In this document: positions 19,167 to 28,604 of the stretch, piece after piece
How the letters are laid out: the number at the start of each line of letters is the position of its first letter
Numbering within the stretch: the stretch's first letter is position 1
NCBI RefSeq assembly: GCF_031954525.1
Contig: NZ_CP134867.1
Location: 4,278,001 to 4,342,000 of the forward strand
Source: Dyella sp. BiH032
Lineage (GTDB): Bacteria; Pseudomonadota; Gammaproteobacteria; Xanthomonadales; Rhodanobacteraceae
Reading direction: 5' to 3'
Length of the DNA stretch: 64,000 bases
Notes under the pieces: model-generated
Database searches by the model: none
Seen by the model: only the letters and a program-made list of their open reading frames with translations
What the model was told of the DNA's origin: nothing
Position numbers and translations under genes: made by a program

Positions 19167-22100
19167 ATGCTCGACCGTCTCGCCACCGCGCCCGCCGCGG
19201 CCGCCGCCGCCGTGCCTTCCGCCGGGAAGGACGCCGAGTCCGTGCCCGCCGGGTCCACGCACGTCGATCCGTGGTCGCTGCTCCGCCACGGCACCGACCC
19301 GGCCGGCTTCGCGCAGGACGAGAGCCTGTTCGCCCTCGCCAATGGGGCACTGGGCGTGCGCGGCGGACTGGAAGAAGGCGACAGCCCCAGCCAGGCCAGC
19401 TTTCTGTCGGCGGCCTGGGAGCGAGCGCCGATCGAATACCACGAGCGCTTCCCCGGGTTCGCCGCCCACACCGACACGCGCATCCCTGTCGCCGACGCCA
19501 CCCGCATCCAGCTGCGCCTGGGCGATACCCCCGTGCGGCTGGCCGACGGCGAATGGCTGGCCTTCGAGCGCCGCCTGGACCTGCGCGACGGCTGCTACCG
19601 GCGTTTCCTGCGCTGGCGTTCGCCGACGGGCGAAACCCTGGAGATCGAGGCCGAACGCCTCGTAAGCCTGGGTGAGCCGGGCCTGCTCGCGCTGCGTTAC
19701 CGCGTGCGCTCGGTGGACTACAGCGGCCCGATCACGCTGGAGTCCTCGATCAATACCGCGCGCGACGCCGTCGAACAGGGCGACGACCCGCGCATCGGCA
19801 CGCGCCTGGACGGCGGCCTGCACACGATCGACGCCGCGGCGGAACCGGACCTCGCCTGGGTCCACCAGCGCACCACCCACAGCGGCATCCGCCTGGTCTG
19901 CGCGCAGACGCACGCACCGCGCGACGGCAGCCTGGACGCGCACATGGCCAACCTCGCGCCCCACGGCGTGGTGCAGACCTATACCGGCCAGCTCCTGCCC
20001 GGCCAGGCCGTGACGCTGGAGAAATACGCCGCCTACGCCTGGACCGAACCGCACGGCGACGACGCGCAGGAGGCCTTGCTCGACCGCGCCCGCGCCATCC
20101 TCGAACAAGCCGCGGAACTGGGTTATGCCGCGCTGCTGGAACGCCAGCGCCAGCATCTGGCGCCGCTGTGGGAAGCCGCCGACCTCGCCATCGACGGCGA
20201 TCCGGCCACCGAGCAGGCGCTGCGCTTCAACCTGTTCCACCTGTTCCAGTCCAGTTGCCGCGACGGCCACGGCAGCGCCGCGGCCAAGGGCCTCACCGGC
20301 GAAGGCTACGAAGGCCACTACTTCTGGGATGCCGAGGCGTTCATCCTGCCGGTGCTCGCCACGACCGCGCCGGAGCTCGCCCGCGGCATGCTGCTGTACC
20401 GCCACCGCACGCTGGACCGTTCGCGCCTGCATGCGCGCGAACTGAACCACGCGCGCGGCGCGCTGTTCGCCTGGCGCACCATCAGCGGCGACGAATGCTC
20501 GGCCTACTATCCGGGCGGCTCGGCGCAGTACCACATCAACGCCGCGGTGGCCTGGGCGATCCGCCTGTACGTGGACGCCACCGGGGACACCGATTTCCTG
20601 CGCGACCACGGCGCGGAAATCCTGTTCGAGACCGCACGCGTGTGGATCGACATCGGCCACTTCAACGCGCGGCGCGGCGACGCCTTCTGCATCCACGAAG
20701 TCACCGGCCCCGACGAGTATTCGGCGCTGGTCGACAACAACCACTACACCAACCGCATGGCGCAGCGTCACCTGCGCGATGCCGCTGCCACCGCGGTGTG
20801 GATGGCCGGTGCCGCGCCGGTGGAATACGCCGCGCTGTGCTCGCGCATCGGCCTGGGCGAGGACGAAGTCGCGCAATGGCGCCGCGCCGCCGAAGCGATG
20901 TATCTGCCGGAGGACCCGCGCCTGGGCATCTTCCCGCAGGACGACGGCTTCCTCGACAAGCCGCGCCTGCCCGACCACCTCGCGGCCAGACCCGGCGAGG
21001 GCAAGCATCCGCTGCTGCTGCGCCTGCATCCGCTGACCATCTATCGCCACCAGGTCTGCAAGCAGGCCGATACGCTGCTCGCGCTGATGCTGGCCGGCGA
21101 GCGCGTCGACCGCGCGGCGAAGCGGCGCAACTTCGACTACTACGAAAGCGTCACCGTGCACGACTCGACGCTGTCGGCCTCCACCTTCGGCGTGATCGCC
21201 GCGGAAGTGGGACTGGCCGGCAAGGCCTACCGCTATTTCCAGGATTCGCTGCGCGTGGACCTGGACGACTCGCACGGCAACGCCGCCCACGGCGTGCACA
21301 TGGCCGCCATGGCCGGCAGCTGGCTGGGCCTGACCTGGGGCTTCGGCGGCTTCCGCGTGGTGGATGGCCTGCCTGCGCTGGCGCCGCGCCTGCCCGCCGC
21401 ATGGAACAGCTACCGCTTCGGCCTGCGCTGGGGCAAGGCGCGGCTGCGGGTGGAAGTGGAAAGTGCCGGCGTGCGCTACACGCTCACGGCCGGCGACGGC
21501 CTGGCCTTCCGCCACGATGGCCGCGAGCAGTTCATCCGTGCCGGCGAAACGCTGCGACTGCCGCGCGCCGACGCCATCCCAAACCGCCGCGCGCCGCTGC
21601 CGCCGCTGCAGGCGGTGATCTTCGACCTGGACGGCGTAATCGCCGACACCGCCGTGGTGCACGACGCGGCATGGCGGCGCCTGGCCGAGGAAGCCGGCCT
21701 GCCGTTCGACGCCGCCGTCGGCGAGCGCCTGAAAGGCGTGGACCGCATGGGCTCGCTGGAGATCCTGCTGGAGCGCGCCGGGCGCGCCTACAGCGAGGAA
21801 GAGAAGCTCGCGCTCAGCGAGCGCAAGAACGACTACTACCGCGAACAGATCGAGCGTTTCGGGCCCGAACAGCTGCTGCCCGGCGCGCGCGATGCGATCG
21901 CCTCCGTGCGCGCCGCCGGCCTGAAGGTCGGGCTGGCCTCGGCCAGCCGCAATGCGCCGCTGCTGCTGGAGCGCATGGGCATCGCCGGTCTGTTCGACTA
22001 CATCGTGGACGCCGCCCATATCCAGCGCTCCAAGCCGGACCCGGAGATTTTCCTGGCCGCGGCCGCCGGCCTGGGCGTGCCGCCGGCTGCCTGCCTCGGC

Positions 22101-22298
22101 GTGGAGGACGCCGCGGCAGGCATCGCCAGCATCCATGCCGCCGGCATGGCCGCCGTCGGCATCGGGCAGCCGTCCGCGCTGGCCCAGGCCGAGACCGTGC
22201 TGTCCGGACTGGGGGCATTCCGCATCGAGGATTTCGTCAGCAGTGAAGAACCATCGCTTGCCGCGGCAGGGGAAGCGGCCAGCGATATCACCACATAA
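19167..22298 (+). CDS. GH65 glycoside phosphorylase fused to beta-phosphoglucomutase
   Basis: 1,043 residues, without signal peptide, so cytosolic. Residues about 25-800 are a GH65 phosphorylase: YEGHYFWDAEAFILPVL (Trp387-Asp388), HEVTGPDEYSALVDNNHYTN with the probable general acid Glu517, and HDSTLSASTFG, which matches the phosphate-site region of maltose-type phosphorylases. Residues about 812-1,025 are an HAD beta-phosphoglucomutase: DLDGVIADT with nucleophile Asp820, LASASRN and SKPDPEIFLAAA. Inverting phosphorolysis of an alpha-glucobiose gives beta-glucose 1-phosphate, which the fused mutase would turn into glucose 6-phosphate. The disaccharide (maltose, kojibiose, nigerose or trehalose) cannot be told. 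ATG 19167 follows GGGG. Confidence 0.92.
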   Translation: MLDRLATAPAAAAAAVPSAGKDAESVPAGSTHVDPWSLLRHGTDPAGFAQDESLFALANGALGVRGGLEEGDSPSQASFLSAAWERAPIEYHERFPGFAAHTDTRIPVADATRIQLRLGDTPVRLADGEWLAFERRLDLRDGCYRRFLRWRSPTGETLEIEAERLVSLGEPGLLALRYRVRSVDYSGPITLESSINTARDAVEQGDDPRIGTRLDGGLHTIDAAAEPDLAWVHQRTTHSGIRLVCAQTHAPRDGSLDAHMANLAPHGVVQTYTGQLLPGQAVTLEKYAAYAWTEPHGDDAQEALLDRARAILEQAAELGYAALLERQRQHLAPLWEAADLAIDGDPATEQALRFNLFHLFQSSCRDGHGSAAAKGLTGEGYEGHYFWDAEAFILPVLATTAPELARGMLLYRHRTLDRSRLHARELNHARGALFAWRTISGDECSAYYPGGSAQYHINAAVAWAIRLYVDATGDTDFLRDHGAEILFETARVWIDIGHFNARRGDAFCIHEVTGPDEYSALVDNNHYTNRMAQRHLRDAAATAVWMAGAAPVEYAALCSRIGLGEDEVAQWRRAAEAMYLPEDPRLGIFPQDDGFLDKPRLPDHLAARPGEGKHPLLLRLHPLTIYRHQVCKQADTLLALMLAGERVDRAAKRRNFDYYESVTVHDSTLSASTFGVIAAEVGLAGKAYRYFQDSLRVDLDDSHGNAAHGVHMAAMAGSWLGLTWGFGGFRVVDGLPALAPRLPAAWNSYRFGLRWGKARLRVEVESAGVRYTLTAGDGLAFRHDGREQFIRAGETLRLPRADAIPNRRAPLPPLQAVIFDLDGVIADTAVVHDAAWRRLAEEAGLPFDAAVGERLKGVDRMGSLEILLERAGRAYSEEEKLALSERKNDYYREQIERFGPEQLLPGARDAIASVRAAGLKVGLASASRNAPLLLERMGIAGLFDYIVDAAHIQRSKPDPEIFLAAAAGLGVPPAACLGVEDAAAGIASIHAAGMAAVGIGQPSALAQAETVLSGLGAFRIEDFVSSEEPSLAAAGEAASDITT

Positions 22299-22331
22299 AA
22301 GCCCGATACCACGGGTGGGGAGGTTTTGACC

Positions 22332-24863
22332 ATGCAACGCCAACGCATCGCTCGACAATTGCTCGCCGCGGCCATCGCCGCATCGCTCGCGCTGGGCACG
22401 GCCCACGCGCAGGACAGCACGCAGGCCGCCGGCACCCAGACGCCGGCGCCGCCCGCGCCGGCTCCGGCCCAGGACAACGCGCCGAAGGGCAAGCCCCAGA
22501 CGCTCGAACAGGTGGTGGTCACCGGTACACCCACTGTCGGCGGCATCCGCAAGATCGACGCCTCGTACAGCATCACCGCGGCCGACGCCGAGGCGATCAA
22601 GCAGGCCAACCCGAAGAGCACGGCGGACCTGCTGAAGATCTCGCCCGGCCTGTGGCCGGAATCCACCGGCGGCCAGACCGGCGCCAATATCGAAATCGCC
22701 GGCTTCCCGGGTGGCGGCGACGCGCCCTACTTCACCACGCAGATCATGGGCTCGCCGCTGTACGGCATGCCCACGCTGTCGTTCATGGAGACCACCTCGA
22801 TGTTCCGCCTCGACGACACGGTCGAGCGCGTGGAGATCCTGCAGGGCGGCCCGTCCGTGGTGTTCGGCGACGGCCAGATCGGCGCCACCGCCAACTTCAT
22901 GCTCAAGCAGGGCACGGCCAAGCCATCCGGCAGCATCGGCGTCACCTACGGCAACGAAGGCCTGTGGCGTACCGACGGCTTCCTCGGCTTCAAGGTGGCG
23001 GACGACTGGTTCGGCAGCGTCGGCGGCTTCTGGCGCAAGTCCGATGGCGTGCGCGACCCGCAGTTCACTGCCGATAAGGGCGGCCAGTTCACCGCCACCC
23101 TGTCGCACACCATGGACAAGGGTTCGCTGGTGCTGTGGACGCGCGTGCTCAACGACCGCAACCAGTTCATCACTCCGATCCCGCTGATCCAGCACGGCAG
23201 CGACAGCTTCTCTTCGTATCCCGGCTTCGACCCGCTCACCGACACGTACTACAGCAAGTACATCCAGCACGTGAACCTGCCGGGCTACCCGGGCGGCGGC
23301 ACCAGCGCCAACCTGGCCAACGGCCGCGGCGCGAAGATGCGCTTCTTCGGCGGCAACTTCGACTACGACCTGAGCGACGGCTGGACCATCTCCGACAAGT
23401 TCCTGATCGACCAGGGCGACATGGATACCAATGCCCTGTTCTCGGGCTCCAACCCGTCGTCGCTCAACGACATGCTCTACAACACCTCGACCGACCTCGG
23501 TGGCCTCGGACTTGCGCCCGGCGCGACCGCCACCTACGTCAACGGCGGCGGCGTGGTGGATCCGAACCAAAGCGTGATCCACCAGGGCTGGTGGTTCATC
23601 CACAAGAAGCTGAAGAACATCAACAACGATTTCCGCATCAGCAAGGAACTGTTCGACGGCAACACGCTCACCGCCGGCCTGTACCTGGCGCACTACACCA
23701 TGAACGACAAGTGGGCGCTGGGTAACCAGATGCTCATGACCAATACGCCGAACGCGCGCCCGATCCAGGTGGTCAACGCGGCCGGCCAGGCCGTCACCGA
23801 CTACCAGGGTTTCCTGGATTACGGCGCGTACAACATCGCGCAGAACGGCAAGTCGACGAACAAGGCGTTCTACCTCTCCGATTCGTGGAAGATCGACCGC
23901 TGGCTGTTCGACATCTCCGCCCGCGTGGAGAACCAGGACTCGACGCTGCACGTGTGCAACCTGCACAACGTCAACCTGGACGGCAACGACAACACGCTGT
24001 ACGACAACGCCGTGCCGGTGTGCGACGGCACCTTCGCCACCACCAAGTACGACAAGACCCACACCTCCTGGACCGTCGGCGCGAACTACGAGCTGGCCGA
24101 CAACATGAGCGTGTACCTGCGCGCGAACAAGGGCGCGCACTTCGGCGACTTCGATAATGCGCTGCGCGGCAACACCACGGGCAACACGCCGCCGCTGCAG
24201 AAGGTCCAGAACTTCGAAGGCGGCTTCAAGTACCAGTCCAAGCTGCTGTACGCGGACATCAGCATCTACCACCGCCAGTTCAGCGGCCTGCCGTACCAGC
24301 CGACCAACGCGGCCGGCGCGCCGGTGGGCAGCCCGCTGCTCTACGGCTCGGACTCGAAGGGCATCAACCTCAGCGGTGCGCTGATGCCGATCGACAACCT
24401 GAAGCTGCAGCTGGTGGCGAACTACCTCGACGGCCACTACTCGCACTACTCCGCCTGTGTGCCCTACACCAACCAGGTGGTGGGCGACGGCTGCGCCTTC
24501 ATCAACGGCAAGCAGCTGCAGCGCCAGCCGAAGGTGCGCTACATGTTCACCCCGAGCTACCGCTTCCTGTTCCCGTGGGGCGACATCACGGCCTTCGTGA
24601 CCTACACCCACGTCGGCGCGCACACGCAGGACCAGTCGGCGCTGCAGCAGCTCGGCTCGTACGACACCATCGACTTCGGCGTGGTGGCGAACGTGGAGGA
24701 GAACTGGGAGCTGCGCCTGCAGGGCACCAACATGACCAACGAGCTGGGCCTGACCGAAAGCAACTCGCGTATCTTCGGCTCGGCGGCCGGCGCGGGCGGC
24801 GTGATCCTGGCCCGTCCGCTGGAAGGCCGCGAGGTCAATTTCCAGGTCAAGTACAAGTTCTAA
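22332..24863 (+). CDS. TonB-dependent outer membrane receptor
   Basis: An 843-residue outer-membrane beta-barrel. Signal peptide (cleavage near AHA), Pro/Ala-rich linker, TonB box region LEQVVVTGTP, plug domain with VERVEILQGGPSVVFGDGQIG, then about 600 residues of barrel ending in aromatic FQVKYKF. ATG 22332 is preceded by GGGGAGG at ideal spacing. It lies 33 nt after the phosphorylase-mutase gene, suggesting one transcript, and ends in a strong terminator. Context makes an oligosaccharide (alpha-glucoside) its likely ligand rather than a siderophore. Confidence 0.92.
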   Translation: MQRQRIARQLLAAAIAASLALGTAHAQDSTQAAGTQTPAPPAPAPAQDNAPKGKPQTLEQVVVTGTPTVGGIRKIDASYSITAADAEAIKQANPKSTADLLKISPGLWPESTGGQTGANIEIAGFPGGGDAPYFTTQIMGSPLYGMPTLSFMETTSMFRLDDTVERVEILQGGPSVVFGDGQIGATANFMLKQGTAKPSGSIGVTYGNEGLWRTDGFLGFKVADDWFGSVGGFWRKSDGVRDPQFTADKGGQFTATLSHTMDKGSLVLWTRVLNDRNQFITPIPLIQHGSDSFSSYPGFDPLTDTYYSKYIQHVNLPGYPGGGTSANLANGRGAKMRFFGGNFDYDLSDGWTISDKFLIDQGDMDTNALFSGSNPSSLNDMLYNTSTDLGGLGLAPGATATYVNGGGVVDPNQSVIHQGWWFIHKKLKNINNDFRISKELFDGNTLTAGLYLAHYTMNDKWALGNQMLMTNTPNARPIQVVNAAGQAVTDYQGFLDYGAYNIAQNGKSTNKAFYLSDSWKIDRWLFDISARVENQDSTLHVCNLHNVNLDGNDNTLYDNAVPVCDGTFATTKYDKTHTSWTVGANYELADNMSVYLRANKGAHFGDFDNALRGNTTGNTPPLQKVQNFEGGFKYQSKLLYADISIYHRQFSGLPYQPTNAAGAPVGSPLLYGSDSKGINLSGALMPIDNLKLQLVANYLDGHYSHYSACVPYTNQVVGDGCAFINGKQLQRQPKVRYMFTPSYRFLFPWGDITAFVTYTHVGAHTQDQSALQQLGSYDTIDFGVVANVEENWELRLQGTNMTNELGLTESNSRIFGSAAGAGGVILARPLEGREVNFQVKYKF

Positions 24864-24885
24864 GCTGCACCGGCTTTTCCCCAAA

Positions 24886-24924
24886 GGCGGTCCGGGCCCG
24901 CGACAGCCCGGACCGCCGCTTTTT
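24886..24924 (+). terminator. Rho-independent terminator after the TonB receptor
   Basis: A perfect 12-bp GC-rich stem (GGCGGTCCGGGC), an 8-nt loop, then a T5 run. It separates the phosphorylase-receptor unit from the transporter. Confidence 0.9.
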
Positions 24925-24991
24925 GGCGCGTGACCCCGAACCGTCGGACGACGCAGACCGTCCGAAGACCCGATCCGTTAGCGAGGTGGCC

Positions 24992-26254
24992 GTGAACCGT
25001 TTCCGCATGATCGCCGCCCTGGCGCTGATCTACATGGTGTTCGCCATCCTGCTCAACAGCGTCGGCACGGTGATCCTGCAGACGATCCACACCTTCGGCA
25101 TCGACAAGCCGCAGGCCAGCCTGCTGGAGCTGTTCAAGGACCTGCCGATCGCCGTCACGTCGTTCCTGGTCGCCTCCTTCCTGCCCCTGCTCGGCTACCG
25201 CCGGGCGATGATGATCGCGCTGGCGATCGTCGGCAGTGCCTGCGCGCTGATGCCGCTCTACCCCTCTTTCCACACCACCGAGCTGTTGTTCACCTGCGTG
25301 GGCATCGCCTTCGCCTTGACCAAGGTCTCGGTGTATTCCTCGATCGGCCTGCTGACCCGCGGACGGGCCGAGCACGGCCGGCTCACCAACACCATCGAAG
25401 GCCTGTTCATGCTGGGCGTGCTGCTCAGCGGCTGGATCTTCAGCGCCTTCATCGACCACGCGAATCCCTCCAATCCGGTGTGGTTCCGCGTGTACTGGCT
25501 GCTCTCGGCGCTGTGCGTGCTGGTCTTCATCCTGCTGGCCGGCGCGAAACTGGACGAGTCAGCGGCCCACAGTGCGGGTACGGAATCGCTCGGCGGCTCG
25601 GTCGCGGCAATGTTCCGCCTGCTGCTGCGCCCGCTGGTCTACGTGTTCCTGCTCTCGGCCTTCCTGTACGTGCTGATCGAGCAGAGCTTCGGCACCTGGC
25701 TGCCGACCTTCAACAACGAGATCCTGCATCTGCCCAACGCGATGAGCATCCAGCTCGCCAGCATCCTCGCCGGCGCCACCGCGCTGGGGCGCATCGCGGC
25801 GGGCCAGGTGCTGCGGAGGATGTCGTGGCACACTCTCCTGAACCTGTGCGTGGTGGGCATGGGCGTGCTGGTGCTGCTGGTGCTGCCGCTGGCCCAGCAT
25901 GCCGCGCCCAAGCCGGATGCCGGCTGGTTCAATGCGCCGCTGGCCGCTTATCTGCTCCCGCTGATCGGCCTGTTGATGGCGCCGATCTATCCGGTGATCA
26001 ATTCGGTGGCGCTCAGCTCGCTGCCCAAGCCGCTGCATGCATCGATGACCGGCCTGATCGTGATCTTTTCCGCGCTGGGCGGCACGCTGGGCTCGCGCAT
26101 CACCGCGGTGGTGTTCGCCAGCTTCGGCGGCATCCACGCCTTCTATTTCTCGCTGGTGCCGATGACCCTGGTGCTGGTGACCCTGTTCTTCTTCAAGCGC
26201 GAAGCCGACCGCGCGGGCGCTCTGCCCGGGCCGTCCGATTTCGCGCCGGAATGA
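24992..26254 (+). CDS. MFS transporter, probably for sugars
   Basis: A 420-residue inner-membrane carrier with about 12 hydrophobic helices. Cues include GYRRAMM after helix 2 (the MFS loop 2-3 position), LTNTIEGLFMLGVLLSGW, and the symmetrical late segment GLIVIFSALGGTLGSRI. The GTG at 24992 gives an N-terminus MNRFRMIAALALIYMVF directly before helix 1 and has GAGG upstream. It resembles the FucP-like/sugar MFS group in general layout only. It stands between the TonB receptor and secreted glycosidases, so it most likely carries the released mono- or disaccharide inwards. Confidence 0.88.
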   Translation: MNRFRMIAALALIYMVFAILLNSVGTVILQTIHTFGIDKPQASLLELFKDLPIAVTSFLVASFLPLLGYRRAMMIALAIVGSACALMPLYPSFHTTELLFTCVGIAFALTKVSVYSSIGLLTRGRAEHGRLTNTIEGLFMLGVLLSGWIFSAFIDHANPSNPVWFRVYWLLSALCVLVFILLAGAKLDESAAHSAGTESLGGSVAAMFRLLLRPLVYVFLLSAFLYVLIEQSFGTWLPTFNNEILHLPNAMSIQLASILAGATALGRIAAGQVLRRMSWHTLLNLCVVGMGVLVLLVLPLAQHAAPKPDAGWFNAPLAAYLLPLIGLLMAPIYPVINSVALSSLPKPLHASMTGLIVIFSALGGTLGSRITAVVFASFGGIHAFYFSLVPMTLVLVTLFFFKREADRAGALPGPSDFAPE

Positions 26255-26301
26255 CGCATGCGGCGGCATGACGCCGCCGGTAGCCACACAAGGAACCGCT
26301 G

Positions 26302-28575
26302 ATGGGAGCAGTCATGAAACACCGCTGTCGCCGCCTGGGCCTCGCCGGCCTTTTCATTCTCGCCGCAGGCTTGGCCGGACCGGCCGCCGCGCAGGGCCCG
26401 ACGAGCGACCCGAGCTTCGTGCTCACCGGCACCTCGGCGGATTTCGACAGCTACTTCCCCGGCTACCTCGCCAACGGCTACTTCTCCACCATGACCTCGC
26501 CGCGCGGCACCGAGCCGGCGATGGGCTACATGGTCGCCTTCATGGATTACGCCAAGGACGACATCGCCCGCCCCGCCGCCGTGCCGGGATGGAGCGAGAT
26601 CGACTACAACCCCGGCGGCGGCTGGCTCAATTCCACGCGCCTGGGCAAGGAGATCTTCACCGACTACGCGCAGACGCTGGACATGCACGACGCCACGCTC
26701 AGCACGCGCTACCGCTTCGTCTACGCCAACAAGTCCACCGACGTGAAGGTCGACACCTTCGTCAGCCAGGACGCCGGCCATGTCGCCGCGACGCGGCTGT
26801 CGATCACCCCACAGTTCGACGGCAGCGTGCTGCTCACCTTCCCGATCCGCCTGTGGTCCGAGCACCAGCCGCGCTTTCCGATCGCCAAGCTCACCGGCGA
26901 CCAGATGATCGAGGCGGTGATCGCCAGCGGCCAGAACCTCAACAACAAGCCGATTCCCACGCCCGACCGCGCCGCCGTGTGGTACCACGGCGTGACGCGC
27001 ATCCTCGCCAATGACGGTGACACGAAGGACCTCACGCTCTGGCTGGACGGCCGCGCCGAACAAGGCCTGGACATGGCCGAAGCCGTGGCCGTGAGCCTGC
27101 CGGACGGCTTGAAGATCGAGGACGTGCAGCTGGAGAAGACGCCTTATCGCCTCTCGCTCAACGTCAAGGCGCGCGTGCAGAAGGGCCGCACCTACGCGTT
27201 CACCAAGTACGCCGCGCTGTCGCGCCAGGGCTGGGGCGGCGATGCGAAGGCCACGCTGGCGCTGGCGAAGGAAGCGCGCAAGAGCGGCTTCGACACGCTG
27301 CTGGCCGCGCACAAGGCCGCGTGGCATGAACTGTGGAAGTCCGACATCGTGGTCGACGGCGACCCGGCCGTGCAGAAGGCCGTGCATTCGGACCTCTATT
27401 ACCTGCTGGCCAATTCCACCGTCGGCACCGCCTGGCCGATGGGCGCCTGCGCCTTGACGCCCGGCTACGCCGGCCATGCGTTCTGGGACAGCGATTCGTG
27501 GGTGTTCCCCGCGCTGCTGCTGCTGCACCCGGAACGCGCCAAGCCGATCGTGATGTTCCGTCACCGCACCATGCAGCCGGCGCGCGATCGCGCGAAGCAG
27601 TACGGCGTGAGCGGCACCATGTACCCATGGGAGGCCGATCCCGAGACCGGCGTGGACCACACGCCGCACTTCGCCTACGACGTGTACCGCGAGATTCACG
27701 TCAATGCGGACGTGGCGATCGCGCAGTGGCAGTACTACCAGGTCACCGGTGACGACGCGTGGCTCAAGCAATACGGCTGGCCGGTGATTCGCGAGGTCGC
27801 CGAGTTCTGGACCAGCCGCGTCACCTATGACAAGGCGCACGACCGCTACGAAATCCACCACGTGACCTCGCCCGACGAGGCCTACAACGACGTGCCCAAC
27901 GACTCGTTTACCAACGCCGCGGCGCGCAAGGCGCTGCGCATCGCGGAGGAAGCGGCCAGGAAGGTGGGCGAAACGCCGGACCCGAAGTGGGCCGACATCA
28001 TTGCCAAGATGTACATCCCCTTCGACGAGAAGAACCAGCGCCACCTGGACTTCGACGAGACGGTGCCGCACGACAAGATCACCTGGATGGGCTCCTCGCT
28101 GATCTGGCTGATGTACCCCAACCTCGACCTGCCGATGACGCCGCAGGTGCGCCGCAACAACTTCGACTTCCAGCTGCACGAGCTGAAGGTCCATGGCGAC
28201 GATCCCAACGAAATGATGATGGTGATGCTCGCCGTCGGCGCCGCGGAGCTGGGCGACGGCAAGACGGCAGGCGAGTGGATCCACCGCAACCTAGCCGGCT
28301 TCCTGAAGCCGCCGTTCAACGTGCGCACGGAAACGGTGGCGAACAACGCCGGCTACATCCTGTCCACCTCCGCCGGTTTCGTGCAGAGCTTCGTCTACGG
28401 CCTGAGCGGCCTGCGCATCGACGACCAGGGCCTGAGCGAGGCCTATGCGCCGGTGCTGCCGCCGGCATGGAAGTCCCTCAAGCTGCAGGGCGTGCACTAC
28501 CGCGGCAAGCAGTACGACATCACCATCGACCACGGCGCCGACGGCAAGGCGAAACTCACCCGCACGGCGCGCTAG
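26302..28575 (+). CDS. Secreted GH65-family glycoside hydrolase (first of two)
   Basis: 757 residues with a signal peptide (cleavage near AAAQG), so periplasmic or exported. GH65 landmarks: GHAFWDSDSWVFPALLLLHP (Trp395-Asp396), YPWEADPETG, HHVTSPDEAYNDVPNDSFTN with the presumed general acid Glu526, and FNVRTETVANNAGY, where Glu677 could be the catalytic base found in hydrolytic GH65 enzymes such as acid trehalases and kojibiose hydrolases. The cytosolic phosphorylase lacks that Glu motif. ATG 26302 (AAGGA upstream) or ATG 26314 may start it. A paralogue follows directly. Substrate is unknown. Confidence 0.85.
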   Translation: MGAVMKHRCRRLGLAGLFILAAGLAGPAAAQGPTSDPSFVLTGTSADFDSYFPGYLANGYFSTMTSPRGTEPAMGYMVAFMDYAKDDIARPAAVPGWSEIDYNPGGGWLNSTRLGKEIFTDYAQTLDMHDATLSTRYRFVYANKSTDVKVDTFVSQDAGHVAATRLSITPQFDGSVLLTFPIRLWSEHQPRFPIAKLTGDQMIEAVIASGQNLNNKPIPTPDRAAVWYHGVTRILANDGDTKDLTLWLDGRAEQGLDMAEAVAVSLPDGLKIEDVQLEKTPYRLSLNVKARVQKGRTYAFTKYAALSRQGWGGDAKATLALAKEARKSGFDTLLAAHKAAWHELWKSDIVVDGDPAVQKAVHSDLYYLLANSTVGTAWPMGACALTPGYAGHAFWDSDSWVFPALLLLHPERAKPIVMFRHRTMQPARDRAKQYGVSGTMYPWEADPETGVDHTPHFAYDVYREIHVNADVAIAQWQYYQVTGDDAWLKQYGWPVIREVAEFWTSRVTYDKAHDRYEIHHVTSPDEAYNDVPNDSFTNAAARKALRIAEEAARKVGETPDPKWADIIAKMYIPFDEKNQRHLDFDETVPHDKITWMGSSLIWLMYPNLDLPMTPQVRRNNFDFQLHELKVHGDDPNEMMMVMLAVGAAELGDGKTAGEWIHRNLAGFLKPPFNVRTETVANNAGYILSTSAGFVQSFVYGLSGLRIDDQGLSEAYAPVLPPAWKSLKLQGVHYRGKQYDITIDHGADGKAKLTRTAR

Positions 28576-28604
28576 CGCGCCGCGCCACCGGCGCGGGACA
28601 CGAC

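Noticed and set aside
22240..22331. GATATCACC at about 22281 as a second LacI-type operator before the TonB gene
   Set aside because: Only one half-site lacking the CG-centred palindrome; too weak to list.
19023..24884. A 1,953-codon open frame on the minus strand opposite the phosphorylase-mutase and TonB receptor genes
   Set aside because: Its translation is Arg/Val/Ala/His/Gln-rich low-complexity sequence without any motif, as expected from the antisense of GC-rich codons; both opposite genes have clear domains.
27987..28604. N-terminal extension of the second GH65 gene into the first
   Set aside because: The extension is a shifted frame of the first GH65 gene; the ATG at 28605 opens a proper signal peptide.
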